From: Pandoraea captiosa
GTDB lineage: Bacteria; Pseudomonadota; Gammaproteobacteria; Burkholderiales; Burkholderiaceae
Direction of reading: 5' to 3'
NCBI RefSeq assembly: GCF_902459775.1
Contig: NZ_CABPSQ010000001.1
Location: forward strand, 1,240,001 to 1,304,000
Length of the DNA: 64,000 nucleotides
Shown here: piece after piece, positions 63,203 to 64,000 of the stretch
Position numbering within the stretch: position 1 is the stretch's first letter
How the letters are laid out: every line of letters begins with the position of its first letter
Program-made: the position numbers and the translations under genes
The notes under the pieces: model-generated
Seen by the model: only the letters and a program-made list of their open reading frames with translations
Databases searched by the model: none
Told to the model about the DNA's origin: nothing

Positions 63203-64000
63203 CTATTGTTGTTGGTCGAGCGGCGCGGTGTCGACACTCACCGACACGTGCAGCGCCTCGCTCGCCCCGCCGCTGCGCATGCCTCTGACCGGCGCGGCAG
63301 ATTCATAGTCGCGTCCGACGGCCAGTCGGCAGTAATTGCCGCTGGCAAAGCACGCATGGGTGACGTCGATGCTCACCCACCCGGCCCCGTCGACCCACAC
63401 GTCGACCCACGCATGGCTGGCCGCATGCGGCACGTCGCCCGGATCGATGTAGCCGCTGACGTACCGCGCGGGCACGCCGCGTGCCCGGCACACGGCGAGC
63501 ATGAGGTGGGCATGGTCCTGACAGACCCCCCGCCCCAGCGCCAGCGCCTGCGCGGCAGTGCTGGTCACTGCGGTAATTCCCGATTCGTAGTCGACCTGTT
63601 CGCAAATCGACGCCGCCAGCGCCAGCAAGTCTCCCGGCGTGGCAACCCTGGCCTGCGCGGCAAGTGCGTCGATCCCGTCGCTGCGCCCGGTCAGGGGCGT
63701 TGCGCTGGCGAAGCATAACACCGGCACGGCGTGACTCGTCTCGCCGAGCTTGCCGTCGGTGAGCGGCATCGTTTCGACCTCGCCTTCGGCCAGCAGATGG
63801 ATCGTGTCGTGCGGCTGGTGGAGTACCAGCGTATGCATGTCGTTGCCGTAGGCATCGCGCGAGGGCGTGAGCTTGCCGGGCGCGCTCAGACGCCAGTGCA
63901 CGACACGCTGCACTTCCGACGCTGCCGGTGTCAGCCGTAGCTGCTGGATGGTGTAGCGCACCGGCGTGTCATACCGGTAGGTGGTCTCGTGACGAATGGT
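63203..64000 (-). CDS. Transglutaminase-like cysteine peptidase family protein (5' end outside window)
   Basis: The gene begins beyond the right edge; 266 codons with the stop are visible. An N-terminal bundle (HETTYRYDTPVRYTIQQLRLTP) is followed by the core with the catalytic triad: Cys in LGRGVCQDHAHLM, His in AASHAWVDVWV and Asp in WVSIDVTHA. It is of the transglutaminase-like superfamily with a COG1305 layout. It is transcribed just before the Anbu gene (49 bases apart), the common pair in Anbu loci, where it may crosslink or cleave peptides; the true reaction is unknown. Confidence 0.88.
   Translation of the reverse strand, partial: TIRHETTYRYDTPVRYTIQQLRLTPAASEVQRVVHWRLSAPGKLTPSRDAYGNDMHTLVLHQPHDTIHLLAEGEVETMPLTDGKLGETSHAVPVLCFASATPLTGRSDGIDALAAQARVATPGDLLALAASICEQVDYESGITAVTSTAAQALALGRGVCQDHAHLMLAVCRARGVPARYVSGYIDPGDVPHAASHAWVDVWVDGAGWVSIDVTHACFASGNYCRLAVGRDYESAAPVRGMRSGGASEALHVSVSVDTAPLDQQQ

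Overview
The window is a GC-rich, gene-dense chromosomal segment from a betaproteobacterium, most likely a member of the Burkholderiaceae and plausibly Pandoraea. That assignment is inferred from gene content (fdsGBACD, PuuD/UraH urate oxidation, DUF1289, an Anbu locus, a DUF3325/DUF3649/PepSY iron operon) and protein style; no 16S gene is present. I see no insertion sequence, phage, CRISPR array, rRNA or tRNA. Most of the window is ordinary chromosome, with one decayed gene and several well-structured regulatory regions.

Left part (1-7500): a truncated DASS-type anion transporter, an unrecognised exported protein, a palindrome-rich gap, glutathione reductase (gor), an NSS-family transporter lacking the usual TM1 asparagine, a PhyH-type dioxygenase and two small proteins of unknown role.

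Formate/molybdoenzyme region (7611-18175): the complete NAD-dependent formate dehydrogenase operon fdsG-fdsB-fdsA-fdhD-fdsD on the minus strand, a regulator with a ModE-like HTH fused to a binding-protein-like domain, and a divergent FdhF/YdeP-family molybdoenzyme coupled to a small winged-helix protein. Four sites with the geometry TATGC-N8-GCATA lie in the control regions of all three transcription units, which suggests one regulon.

Membrane and iron region (18406-25555): a fatty acid desaturase, then a Fur-box-preceded operon (DUF3325, DUF3649, PepSY-TM protein, TonB-dependent siderophore receptor), and a ferredoxin-NADP reductase sharing a bidirectional terminator with the receptor.

Exopolysaccharide and c-di-GMP region (25843-43334): pelD-pelE-pelF-pelG without pelABC, followed by a 71-codon in-frame remnant of a galE-type epimerase; then a CpdA-like phosphodiesterase, HU, a CHAD protein, a divergent metal ATPase/MerR pair with a 19-bp-spacer promoter, an SQR-like flavoprotein, and an EAL/GGDEF pair that both look catalytically competent.

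Right part (43382-64000): outer-membrane phospholipase A, a small EamA protein, DUF1289 protein, aldehyde dehydrogenase, a YbiT-type ABC-F protein; then a purine block: a BMP-type nucleoside ABC importer (ATPase, two permeases, lipoprotein), a LysR regulator, 8-oxoguanine deaminase, an NCS2 permease, 5-hydroxyisourate hydrolase and urate hydroxylase PuuD. Together these would import purines, make urate from 8-oxoguanine and oxidise it. The window ends with a MATE exporter and the start of an Anbu (ancestral proteasome) locus with its transglutaminase-like partner.
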